The position numbers and the translations under genes are program-made. Below, in pieces: positions 7,296 through 13,685 of a DNA stretch of 14,907 bases (position 1 is its first letter; each line of letters opens with the position of its first letter). This stretch comes from an uncultured Hungatella sp. (GTDB lineage Bacteria; Bacillota; Clostridia; Lachnospirales; Lachnospiraceae), in the NCBI GenBank assembly GCA_910577935.1, contig CAJTOT010000003.1, positions 78,950 through 93,856 of the forward strand, read 5' to 3'. The notes under the pieces were generated by a model. The model saw only the letters and a list, made by a program, of their open reading frames with translations, had not been told where the DNA came from and did not search any database.

Positions 7296-7449
7296 GTTAT
7301 TAGAAAAGTTCGCCGGGCAGTACCGCGCTGCGGCGGAGAGGGAGAAGGCGAAGGCGAAGGGTTGGAGCCAAGGCGTTGGAGTTAAACCGCTGCCAAAGGC
7401 CAGGCCTCCTCTCTAAGAATACCAAACCAAGAAAGGATATAAAAACCAT

Positions 7450-7947
7450 ATGAACGATTCTTACACTGAATGGCTGGTAAAGCGCAAAGCCCCGGCCTCA
7501 AACATCATCATCAAAGCAGCCCTGGTACTCCTGTGCGTCATCAGCGTCTTTCTGGCTCTCACCACCACTCTGGGAATCCTGGTGCTTGCCGCTGCAGGCG
7601 CAGCCACCTACTTCCTCTTTCAAAACATGAATCTGGAATTCGAGTATCTTATTGTCAACGATCAGATCACCATCGACAAGATCATGGGACAGGCGAGAAG
7701 GAAGAAGATGTGGGAGGGAACCCTGGGGGAGGTACAGATCGTTGCTCCCTTGGATTCCTACATGCTCAAAGATCTGGAAGGGCCAAACATGAAGATACTG
7801 GATTTCGGTTCCCACACCCAGGGCGCCAAGGTGTACGGGATGCTCCATCACGGCGAGGGCGGACAGATAACCAAGATTATCTTTGAGCCTAACGAAAAGA
7901 TTCTGCATCATATCCGCCAGAGAGCACCGAGAAAAGTGGTTATGTAG
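7450..7947 (+). CDS. DUF6106-like small membrane protein of unknown function
   Basis: This is a 165-residue protein. The start follows AAAGGA at about 7431-7436. Residues 18-38 and 40-58 form two adjacent hydrophobic helices, a membrane hairpin with both ends probably cytoplasmic. Residues 62-165 form a soluble domain beginning FEYLIVNDQITIDKIMG, whose short alternating strands recall bacterial PH-like (DUF304-type) domains next to membrane hairpins. I recall such ~165-residue proteins in Lachnospiraceae annotated as DUF6106, but this is from memory. It stands alone between the groESL terminator and the guaB promoter. No strong promoter of its own was found in the 150-base gap before it. The function is unknown. 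Confidence 0.85.
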   Translation: MNDSYTEWLVKRKAPASNIIIKAALVLLCVISVFLALTTTLGILVLAAAGAATYFLFQNMNLEFEYLIVNDQITIDKIMGQARRKKMWEGTLGEVQIVAPLDSYMLKDLEGPNMKILDFGSHTQGAKVYGMLHHGEGGQITKIIFEPNEKILHHIRQRAPRKVVM

Positions 7948-7973
7948 CCGTGGAAAATTTGCTGAAAATATAT

Positions 7974-8002
7974 TTGACAAGCCTTCTGAAATCTGCTATA
8001 TT
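7974..8002 (+). promoter_or_regulatory. Sigma-A promoter of guaB
   Basis: A perfect -35 TTGACA (7974-7979), a 17-base spacer and a -10 TATATT (7997-8002) are preceded by an extended TG motif (7994-7995). The leader is only about 40 bases, too short for a purine riboswitch, and none is seen. Confidence 0.93.
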
Positions 8003-8048
8003 AGGAAACTAATAAATACAAATCGGAAAAGAAAGAGAGGAAAATTTC

Positions 8049-9503
8049 ATGGGTACAATTATCGGTGAAGGCATTACTTTTGATGACGTTCTTCTGGTTC
8101 CGTCTTACTCGGAAGTGATTCCCAATCAGGTTGATTTGACCACGTATCTGACAAGCAGAATCAAACTCAACATTCCTTTGATGAGCGCAGGCATGGATAC
8201 AGTAACCGAATACCGTATGGCTATCGCCATGGCCAGACAGGGCGGTATCGGTATTATTCACAAGAACATGTCCATCGAGGCGCAGGCGGAAGAGGTGGAT
8301 AAGGTAAAACGTTCAGAGAATGGTGTGATCACGGACCCATTTTATCTCTCTCCGGAACACACACTGAGAGACGCGGATGAACTTATGGGTAAGTTCCGCA
8401 TATCAGGTGTTCCCATCACAGAAGGCAAAAAACTGGTAGGTATCATCACCAACCGGGATCTGAAGTTCGAAGAAGATTTCTCCAAGAAGATCAAAGAGTG
8501 CATGACCAGCGAGAACCTGGTGACGGCAAAAGAAGGCACTACCATGTTGGAGGCGAAGAAGATTCTCGCGAAGGCGAGGGTGGAGAAGCTTCCTATTGTT
8601 GACGACGACTTTAACCTGAAAGGGCTTATCACCATCAAGGATATCGAGAAACAGATCAAGTATCCTAACTCGGCAAAGGATACTCAGGGAAGGCTGCTGT
8701 GCGGCGCGGCGGTAGGCATCACCGCCAACGTTCTGGACCGTGTGAAGGCTCTCATGAAGGCCCATGTGGACGTGGTGGTTCTGGACTCTGCTCACGGACA
8801 TTCCGCCAACGTGATCCGCTGTGTGAAGATGATCAAGGAGGCTTATCCGGATCTCCAGGTAATCGCGGGCAATGTGGCCACCGGCGATGCCACCAGGGCC
8901 CTGATCGAGGCGGGAGTGGATGCGGTGAAGGTGGGAATCGGCCCAGGCTCCATCTGTACCACCCGTGTGGTTGCAGGCATCGGCGTTCCCCAGATCAGCG
9001 CGATTATGGACTGCTATGCCGTTGCAAAAGAGTATGGGATTCCCATTATCGCTGACGGCGGAATCAAGTATTCCGGTGACATCACCAAGGCGATTGCGGC
9101 AGGCGGCAGCGTCTGCATGATGGGCAGCATGTTCGCCGGATGTGATGAGAGTCCGGGATCTTATGAGCTGTACCAGGGAAGAAAGTATAAGGTGTACCGG
9201 GGCATGGGTTCCATCGCCGCCATGGAGAACGGAAGCAAGGACCGGTATTTCCAGACCGATGCCAAGAAGCTGGTTCCGGAAGGCGTGGAAGGGCGCGTGG
9301 CTTACAAAGGGCTGGTGGAAGATACGGTGTTCCAGATGCTGGGCGGGCTCCGTTCCGGAATGGGATACTGCGGGGCGCCTGACATCAGGACCTTGCAGGA
9401 GACGGGAAAGTTTATGAAGATCTCCGCGGCATCCCTGAAGGAGAGCCATCCCCACGATATCCATATTACGAAGGAAGCGCCTAATTACAGTGTAGATGAG
9501 TAA
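8049..9503 (+). CDS. guaB: Inosine-5'-monophosphate dehydrogenase
   Basis: The 484-residue product has the usual length. The start follows GAGG (8037-8040) by eight bases. The enzyme oxidises IMP to XMP with NAD+, the committed step of GMP synthesis, in the cytoplasm. The TIM-barrel begins GITFDDVLLVPSYS. Two CBS domains occupy about residues 95-205 as an insertion. The barrel resumes with DSAHGHS and the active-site loop GPGSICTTR with the nucleophile Cys303. The mobile flap follows with Arg399-Tyr400 in KDRYFQ. The C-terminal K-site region GMGYCGAPDI is intact. It is transcribed alone from its own promoter. No truncation or missing residue was noted. Confidence 0.98.
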   Translation: MGTIIGEGITFDDVLLVPSYSEVIPNQVDLTTYLTSRIKLNIPLMSAGMDTVTEYRMAIAMARQGGIGIIHKNMSIEAQAEEVDKVKRSENGVITDPFYLSPEHTLRDADELMGKFRISGVPITEGKKLVGIITNRDLKFEEDFSKKIKECMTSENLVTAKEGTTMLEAKKILAKARVEKLPIVDDDFNLKGLITIKDIEKQIKYPNSAKDTQGRLLCGAAVGITANVLDRVKALMKAHVDVVVLDSAHGHSANVIRCVKMIKEAYPDLQVIAGNVATGDATRALIEAGVDAVKVGIGPGSICTTRVVAGIGVPQISAIMDCYAVAKEYGIPIIADGGIKYSGDITKAIAAGGSVCMMGSMFAGCDESPGSYELYQGRKYKVYRGMGSIAAMENGSKDRYFQTDAKKLVPEGVEGRVAYKGLVEDTVFQMLGGLRSGMGYCGAPDIRTLQETGKFMKISAASLKESHPHDIHITKEAPNYSVDE

Positions 9504-9522
9504 GAATGTGGTTTAAGATAAG

Positions 9523-9546
9523 CCGGTCCCCGTAGGGGCGGACTGG
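9523..9546 (+). terminator. Candidate guaB terminator hairpin without a T tract
   Basis: CCGGTCC (9523-9529) pairs with GGACTGG (9540-9546, one wobble) and continues past a bulged C into a CC/GG inner stem. It starts 20 bases after the guaB stop. The following bases are TAAAACAA, so it is not a canonical intrinsic terminator and may only protect the 3' end. Confidence 0.4.
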
Positions 9547-9552
9547 TAAAAC

Positions 9553-9628
9553 AATCCGGCAAATTTCACGTGAACAGTAACTGAACGGTTACGCTAAACC
9601 CGGTTCAGAAAGCGTGGTTTGCCGGATT
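9553..9628. repeat. Composite inverted repeat forming a multi-stem structure
   Basis: AATCCGGCAAA (9553-9563) is perfectly complementary to TTTGCCGGATT (9618-9628). Inside, CACG/CGTG (9567-9570 with 9613-9616), TGAAC/GTTCA (9571-9575 with 9603-9607) and GTAAC/GTTAC (9577-9581 with 9588-9592) can stack with small internal loops. The plus strand continues only TGT, so it is a poor classical terminator. It could be a guaB 3' structure, a palindromic repeat element, or a small structured RNA. Confidence 0.7.
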
Positions 9629-9703
9629 TGTACTTGGAGAGGGCTTTGGAAGACAGCCGGCACCGCCTCCGGAGGTTTGAGGCGTATGGAATCTGAGAGC
9701 CGG

Positions 9704-9732
9704 TTGCGGCCGTTTTAAACATGTGTTATACT
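9704..9732 (+). promoter_or_regulatory. Promoter of the sugar isomerase-like gene
   Basis: TTGCGG (9704-9709), a 17-base spacer and TATACT (9727-9732) with an extended TG at 9724-9725. Transcription would begin near 9739, about 70 bases before the ATG at 9812. Confidence 0.7.
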
Positions 9733-9811
9733 TGGTAAAATATACAGCAGTCCTTCTAAGGCGTCTGCCTCCCGGACGGCTGAATATAAATGCAGAAAAG
9801 GCGGTAAACTT

Positions 9812-10651
9812 ATGAATTACGGAATGAGGTGTCACGATATATGTCCTAAGGGGGATATAGATACGGTGCTGGACGCTGTGAGAGACAACCGTATCAACCA
9901 GATTCAGCTGGCTCTCGGGAAATCCATAGCAGGGTATGATTTTAATTACGGGCATTATTCTCCGGGCTTTGGCCGCATGATCCGGCAGAAACTGGACGAG
10001 AGAGGGATTCATGTGGCCATTCTGGGCTGCTACATCAATCCTGCCAACCCGGACGAGGGAAAACGCCGGGAGGCGGTGAGAAAGTTTATTGAACATCTCA
10101 AGTACGCCAAGGCCATAGGCGCGGATATGGTGGGAACCGAGACCGGCCGGTATGACCCGGACTTCAAGGTAGTGCCTTACACCTACACGGAAGGATGCTA
10201 CCAGCTTCTGCTGAAGAGCATGAGGGAGATTGTGGCTGCCGCTGAGAAGCTGGGGGTTATCGTGGGGGTGGAGGCGGTTCATGATCACACCCTCTACTGC
10301 CCGGAGCTTATGCGCAGATTCCTGGAGGATATAGATTCCCCCAATGTGGAGGCGATCCTGGACCCGGTGAATCTGATCAGCGCCGAGAACTATCCCAACC
10401 AGGACCAGGTGATAGACAACGCGTTCAAGCTGTATGGAGATAAGATCACCATGGTACATGTGAAAGATTTTGTCCTGAAAGACGGGGAGCCGGAATTTGC
10501 TCATGTGGGGGACGGCCTGTTCCACTATGAACCGCTTATGAGAAATTTAAAAGCGCAGAAGCCTTTCATCACCATGCTTTTAGAGAATTCCGGAAAAGAC
10601 AGGTATCACAGTGATGTGGAGTACCTGCAGAAGATCTACGATCAGGTGTAA
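9812..10651 (+). CDS. Sugar phosphate isomerase/epimerase-type TIM-barrel protein (AP endonuclease 2 family)
   Basis: The 279-residue protein matches the xylose isomerase-like TIM-barrel family (PF01261) in length and layout. Likely metal ligands sit at the expected barrel-strand ends: Glu110 (MVGTETG), Glu154 (GVEAVHDH), Asp184 (ILDPVN), His216 (VHVKD) and Glu258 (LLENS). Members isomerise or epimerise sugars, inosose or hydroxypyruvate with a divalent metal, and the substrate cannot be read from the sequence. The Asn in DPVNL replaces the more usual aromatic or His neighbour in some subfamilies. It is monocistronic, with its own extended -10 promoter, a weak AAGGCGG ribosome site and a downstream hairpin. 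Family confident, reaction unknown. Confidence 0.9.
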   Translation: MNYGMRCHDICPKGDIDTVLDAVRDNRINQIQLALGKSIAGYDFNYGHYSPGFGRMIRQKLDERGIHVAILGCYINPANPDEGKRREAVRKFIEHLKYAKAIGADMVGTETGRYDPDFKVVPYTYTEGCYQLLLKSMREIVAAAEKLGVIVGVEAVHDHTLYCPELMRRFLEDIDSPNVEAILDPVNLISAENYPNQDQVIDNAFKLYGDKITMVHVKDFVLKDGEPEFAHVGDGLFHYEPLMRNLKAQKPFITMLLENSGKDRYHSDVEYLQKIYDQV

Positions 10652-10682
10652 AGGCAGATAATCGATTGCCGAGTTTCAGATG

Positions 10683-10727
10683 CGGACAGTTAACCGCAGC
10701 AGATAGGGGATAACTGTCCGTCTGGTT
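10683..10727 (+). terminator. Probable terminator after the isomerase-like gene, shared by convergent genes
   Basis: A perfect 10-base-pair stem CGGACAGTTA/TAACTGTCCG (10683-10692 with 10711-10720) has an 18-base loop and is followed by TCTGGTTTT. It lies between the isomerase-like gene and the convergent tetR-type gene. The large loop and interrupted T tract make it a moderate-strength candidate. Confidence 0.6.
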
Positions 10728-10749
10728 TTGACGGGAAAATATATCAATG

Positions 10750-11355
10750 TCATGGTTGAGCCTCATGACGGGCCCACTGGGGCGGGCCGAAGAAGGAGCG
10801 GGCCACGGAGAGGACTGCGTCATTGCTGATGCGGGCGATGGACTCCTCGGTCTCCCCCATGTCGGAAGCCAGCCATTTCCTGATGATGCCTATGGCGCCG
10901 CAGATGGCGAACTCAAAAAAGTAATCAAACGAATCAGAGCGGCAGGCAGGGTATATCTGCTCTGCCAGCACAAGGGCGTTTCTGTGGATCAGATTTTTGA
11001 AGTTCAGCTGGAAATCGCTGGACGCGCTGTTTTCAAACAGGTTGATGCAGATGTCGCGGTTTTCCACGAGATAGTGGATCACCGGGGACAGCACAGGCAT
11101 GAGATCCGTAGGCGGCCCCATGTGGAGATAGTTGTCGATCATCTCCTGGAAGTCTTTCAGCATATCGTCCTCCATGGCCTTGAGGAGCCCGTAGGTGTCC
11201 GTGTAGTGAAGGTAAAAGGTCCCCCTGTTCAAGTCCGCTTTCTCCGTAATATCCTTGATGGTAATATTGTTAAAACTTTTTTCTGACATAAGCTCCGCCA
11301 GACTTTCTTTCAGCAGACGCTGGGTTCGGCGGATTCTTCGGTCTTCTTTTGCCAT
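10750..11355 (-). CDS. TetR/AcrR-family transcriptional regulator
   Basis: The 201-residue protein has normal TetR length. The N-terminal DNA-binding domain (about 8-57) is typical: ITIKDITEKADLNRGTFYLHY forms the helix-turn-helix and recognition helix. The C-terminal ligand and dimer domain, containing HYLVENRDI and a hydrophobic FEFAICGAIGIIRKWL segment, resembles the TetR_C_8 type common in Firmicutes. A GGGGAGGGG ribosome site precedes the start on the minus strand, though at a long spacing. It is divergent from the MMPL transporter across a 209-base gap with a palindrome 26 bases from its own start. This is the usual arrangement for a repressor of a pump and of itself. The inducing ligand is unknown, probably a substrate of the transporter. 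Confidence 0.94.
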   Translation of the reverse strand: MAKEDRRIRRTQRLLKESLAELMSEKSFNNITIKDITEKADLNRGTFYLHYTDTYGLLKAMEDDMLKDFQEMIDNYLHMGPPTDLMPVLSPVIHYLVENRDICINLFENSASSDFQLNFKNLIHRNALVLAEQIYPACRSDSFDYFFEFAICGAIGIIRKWLASDMGETEESIARISNDAVLSVARSFFGPPQWARHEAQP

Positions 11356-11381
11356 GTTCTAAAAATTCCCCTCCCCTGTTA

Positions 11382-11394
11382 GACAAATTTTGTC
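11382..11394. promoter_or_regulatory. Candidate TetR operator palindrome
   Basis: GACAAA (11382-11387), a central T, then TTTGTC (11389-11394) form a perfect 13-base palindrome 26 bases upstream of the tetR-type start. A further GACAAA half-site lies at 11412-11417. The position suits autorepression. Binding is inferred from location and symmetry only. Confidence 0.5.
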
Positions 11395-11398
11395 AAAT

Positions 11399-11501
11399 AT
11401 GTTTATTAATGGACAAAAACATAAAATATTAACCATTGAATCATTGTTCTTTCTATACTATAATACCAATCAGCAAGAAAATCAACATGATGTTTATTAA
11501 T
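11399..11501 (+). repeat. 12-base direct repeat flanking the MMPL promoter
   Basis: ATGTTTATTAAT occurs at 11399-11410 and again at 11490-11501, 91 bases apart start to start. The first copy is upstream of the -35 box and the second is in the leader about 20 bases past the expected transcription start. Exact 12-base repeats in AT-rich DNA can arise by chance, so an operator role is only possible. Confidence 0.5.
11436..11464 (+). promoter_or_regulatory. Sigma-A promoter of the MMPL transporter operon
   Basis: TTGAAT (11436-11441), a 17-base spacer and a perfect -10 TATAAT (11459-11464). Transcription would begin near 11471, giving a leader of about 95 bases before the ATG at 11565. Confidence 0.85.
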
Positions 11502-11564
11502 AATTTTTTATTTAATAATAATATATATGTACAGTAAAAGAAAAACAGTGATTGGGAGGAACTT

Positions 11565-13685
11565 ATGTTGCAGAGAATGGCCCGTTTTACGGTGGAGAAG
11601 GGGAAGGCCATTGAAAAAATCTTTTTTCTGGCTGTTGCAGTCTGCGGGTTTTGTTACATGTTTGTGGGAGTCAATTATGATCTCAGCAAATATCTGCCTG
11701 ATTTTGCCCCTACCAAGCAGGCGCTGGATGTGATGGAGGAGGAATTTGGTTATCCGGGCATGGCCAGGGTCATGGTGAAGGATGTAAGCCTCCAGGAGGC
11801 AAGAACAATCCGCAAAAGGATTGCCGAGGTGGAGGGGGTGGAGCTGATTGTGGGTTCCGACCTGGCCACCAACGTCTATGCCGGCGGCGCTTTTCTGGGC
11901 AACAGCCTAAGCGACCAGTTCTACAAAGACGGAAGCGCCATGTTCCAGATTATTTTCCAGGAGGGGGATGCAAACGAGAGCACCCACGAAGCCATAAGGC
12001 AGATTTACGACATTGTGGGAAAGGACAGAGGCTGCTTTGCCGGCAGCGCGGTGTCCAGCAAGGAGCGGCAGGAGTCCATCTCACGGGAGATAACCGTCGC
12101 CATCGCCATGGCTGTGGTCATCATCTGGCTGATTCTCACCCTGACTACCACCTCCTGGTTTGAGCCGTTTCTCTTTATCCTGGTCATGGCTGTGGCAATC
12201 ATTCTGAACATGGGTTCTAACCTGATGTTCGGGAGAATATCCTTTTTTACATTTTCCACCGCGGCCATTCTGCAGCTGGCAGTTTCCATGGATTACTCCA
12301 TCTTTCTTCTGCACACCTACACGGCGTTTAAAAACACGGGTCTGGATACAAAGGAAGCCATGGAGAAGGCCATCGGGGAGGCATGCAGCTCCATCATGGC
12401 AAGCGGGGCCACCACCATCGTGGGATTTCTGGTTATCGCCCTGATGAAGTTTAAGATAGGGAAAGACGTGGGTTTTGTGCTGACCAAGGGGATCATCTGC
12501 AGCCTTCTGACGGTGATGCTTCTGATGCCCACGCTGATTCTCAGGTTTGACAGGAGGATTGAGAAGACGGCCCACAGACCATTGCTTCCATCCTTCGACG
12601 GGCTGGGAAAGGTGATGTACCGGATACGGATTCCGGTTCTGGCGGCGGCTCTCACCTGCGCGGTTCCGTGCTATTTCGGCCAGTCCATGAACTATTTTTA
12701 TTATGGGGACGATGCCCTGGGGTCCGGCCCCGGAACCAGAGTCTATGAAGACTCCAGGGAGATAGAGAGCGTGTTCGGAAAAGCCAATGTGGTCATCGCC
12801 ATGGTTCCCAATGGGAGTGTGGTGAAGGAGAGGGAACTGACAAAAAAGCTGGGAGAACAGGAATTTATCGACTATGCCCTATCCATGGCAGGGACTCTTC
12901 CCCAGGGAATCCCGGAGAGCTTCCTGCCGGGCAATGTGACAAAGCAGCTGAGGACAGACAAGTATGCCAGAATTCTCATATCCATGAAAACCGTGGAGGA
13001 GAGTGAGTATTCCTTTGCCTGCAGCAGCCGCCTGACAGAGCTTGTGAAGAGCTATTACCCGGAGGACTCCTATGTAATCGGGATGACTCCCACCACCATA
13101 GACATAAGAGATATTCTGACAGAAGACTACAGCCGGGTTTCCATCATCTCCCTTCTGGGTGTGGCGGTGGTGGTCATGATTACCTTCCGGTCGGTGATGG
13201 TTCCCATCCTGGTGATTATCCCCATTGAGGTGGCCATTTATCTCAACATGACCCTGCCCTACGTGTTTGGGGAGAGCATGGTGTATATAGGCTATATTAT
13301 TGTCAGCTGTCTGCAGCTGGGAGCCACCATAGACTATTCTATCCTGATGACCAACAACTATATGGAGATGCGGGAGACTATGGACAGCAGGGAGTCGGCG
13401 GTGGCGGCCATATCCAAAAGCGCTCTGTCGGTCATCACGTCAGGCTCCATCCTGACAGTGGTGGGATACCTTTTATATTTCACATCTACCATACAGGCCA
13501 TCTCACAGGTAGGGCGCCTGGTGGGGAGAGGGGCGCTTCTGTCCATGGTTCTGGTGCTGTCCCTGCTGCCGGCGCTTCTGGCAGGCTTCGACAAGCCTAT
13601 AAGAAGACAGCAGGAGAGGGCGGCGAGAAGGGCTGAGAGAAGAAGATTAAAGAGAAAGAGGGAGGCAGCTTATGACGGGCAGTAG
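11565..13685 (+). CDS. MMPL/RND-superfamily transporter
   Basis: This is a 706-residue polytopic membrane protein. The start follows GGGAGG (11554-11559) by five bases. It has the duplicated RND architecture: a first helix (~17-36), an extracellular domain (~40-170), a helix bundle (~175-330), another helix (~352-372), a second extracellular domain (~375-525) and a second bundle (~530-680). Each bundle carries a Asp-Tyr pair, Asp243-Tyr244 (SMDYSIF) and Asp590-Tyr591 (TIDYSIL), matching the proton-relay pairs of MmpL3-type lipid exporters. The C-terminus is strongly basic (RRQQERAARRAERRRLKRKR, 12 of 20 Arg/Lys). It is expected to use proton flow to move lipids or hydrophobic compounds outward; substrate unknown. 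It is divergent from a TetR gene and overlaps the next gene by 14 bases. Confidence 0.92.
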   Translation: MLQRMARFTVEKGKAIEKIFFLAVAVCGFCYMFVGVNYDLSKYLPDFAPTKQALDVMEEEFGYPGMARVMVKDVSLQEARTIRKRIAEVEGVELIVGSDLATNVYAGGAFLGNSLSDQFYKDGSAMFQIIFQEGDANESTHEAIRQIYDIVGKDRGCFAGSAVSSKERQESISREITVAIAMAVVIIWLILTLTTTSWFEPFLFILVMAVAIILNMGSNLMFGRISFFTFSTAAILQLAVSMDYSIFLLHTYTAFKNTGLDTKEAMEKAIGEACSSIMASGATTIVGFLVIALMKFKIGKDVGFVLTKGIICSLLTVMLLMPTLILRFDRRIEKTAHRPLLPSFDGLGKVMYRIRIPVLAAALTCAVPCYFGQSMNYFYYGDDALGSGPGTRVYEDSREIESVFGKANVVIAMVPNGSVVKERELTKKLGEQEFIDYALSMAGTLPQGIPESFLPGNVTKQLRTDKYARILISMKTVEESEYSFACSSRLTELVKSYYPEDSYVIGMTPTTIDIRDILTEDYSRVSIISLLGVAVVVMITFRSVMVPILVIIPIEVAIYLNMTLPYVFGESMVYIGYIIVSCLQLGATIDYSILMTNNYMEMRETMDSRESAVAAISKSALSVITSGSILTVVGYLLYFTSTIQAISQVGRLVGRGALLSMVLVLSLLPALLAGFDKPIRRQQERAARRAERRRLKRKREAAYDGQ

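Larger units (their letters stand above)
9504..9811. other. 308-base intergenic region after guaB
   Basis: The gap contains a hairpin close to the guaB stop (9523-9546), a larger composite inverted repeat (9553-9628), a GC-rich stretch (9650-9715) with no ORF I would defend, and a promoter (9704-9732) for the next gene. The next gene has a weak ribosome site, AAGGCGG at 9798-9804. Confidence 0.65.

Noticed and set aside
7339..7380. Short GAAGGC-type tandem repeats before the small membrane protein gene
   Set aside because: Only two to three imperfect six-base units in a purine-rich stretch; too short and degenerate to call a repeat locus.
8003..8048. Guanine or purine riboswitch in the guaB leader
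   Set aside because: Only about 40 bases separate the expected transcription start from the ATG, with no room for the aptamer and no paired arms.
8403..9464. 353-codon minus-strand frame under guaB
   Set aside because: Antisense shadow of an intact housekeeping gene, with no start signal and a His-rich improbable translation.
9605..10525. 306-codon minus-strand frame opposite the isomerase-like gene
   Set aside because: The plus-strand frame has intact metal-ligand motifs and a promoter; the antisense frame has neither.
11527..11733. Alternative plus-strand frame with ATG at 11527
   Set aside because: It overlaps the MMPL start in another frame, has no ribosome site, and GGGAGG clearly serves the ATG at 11565.
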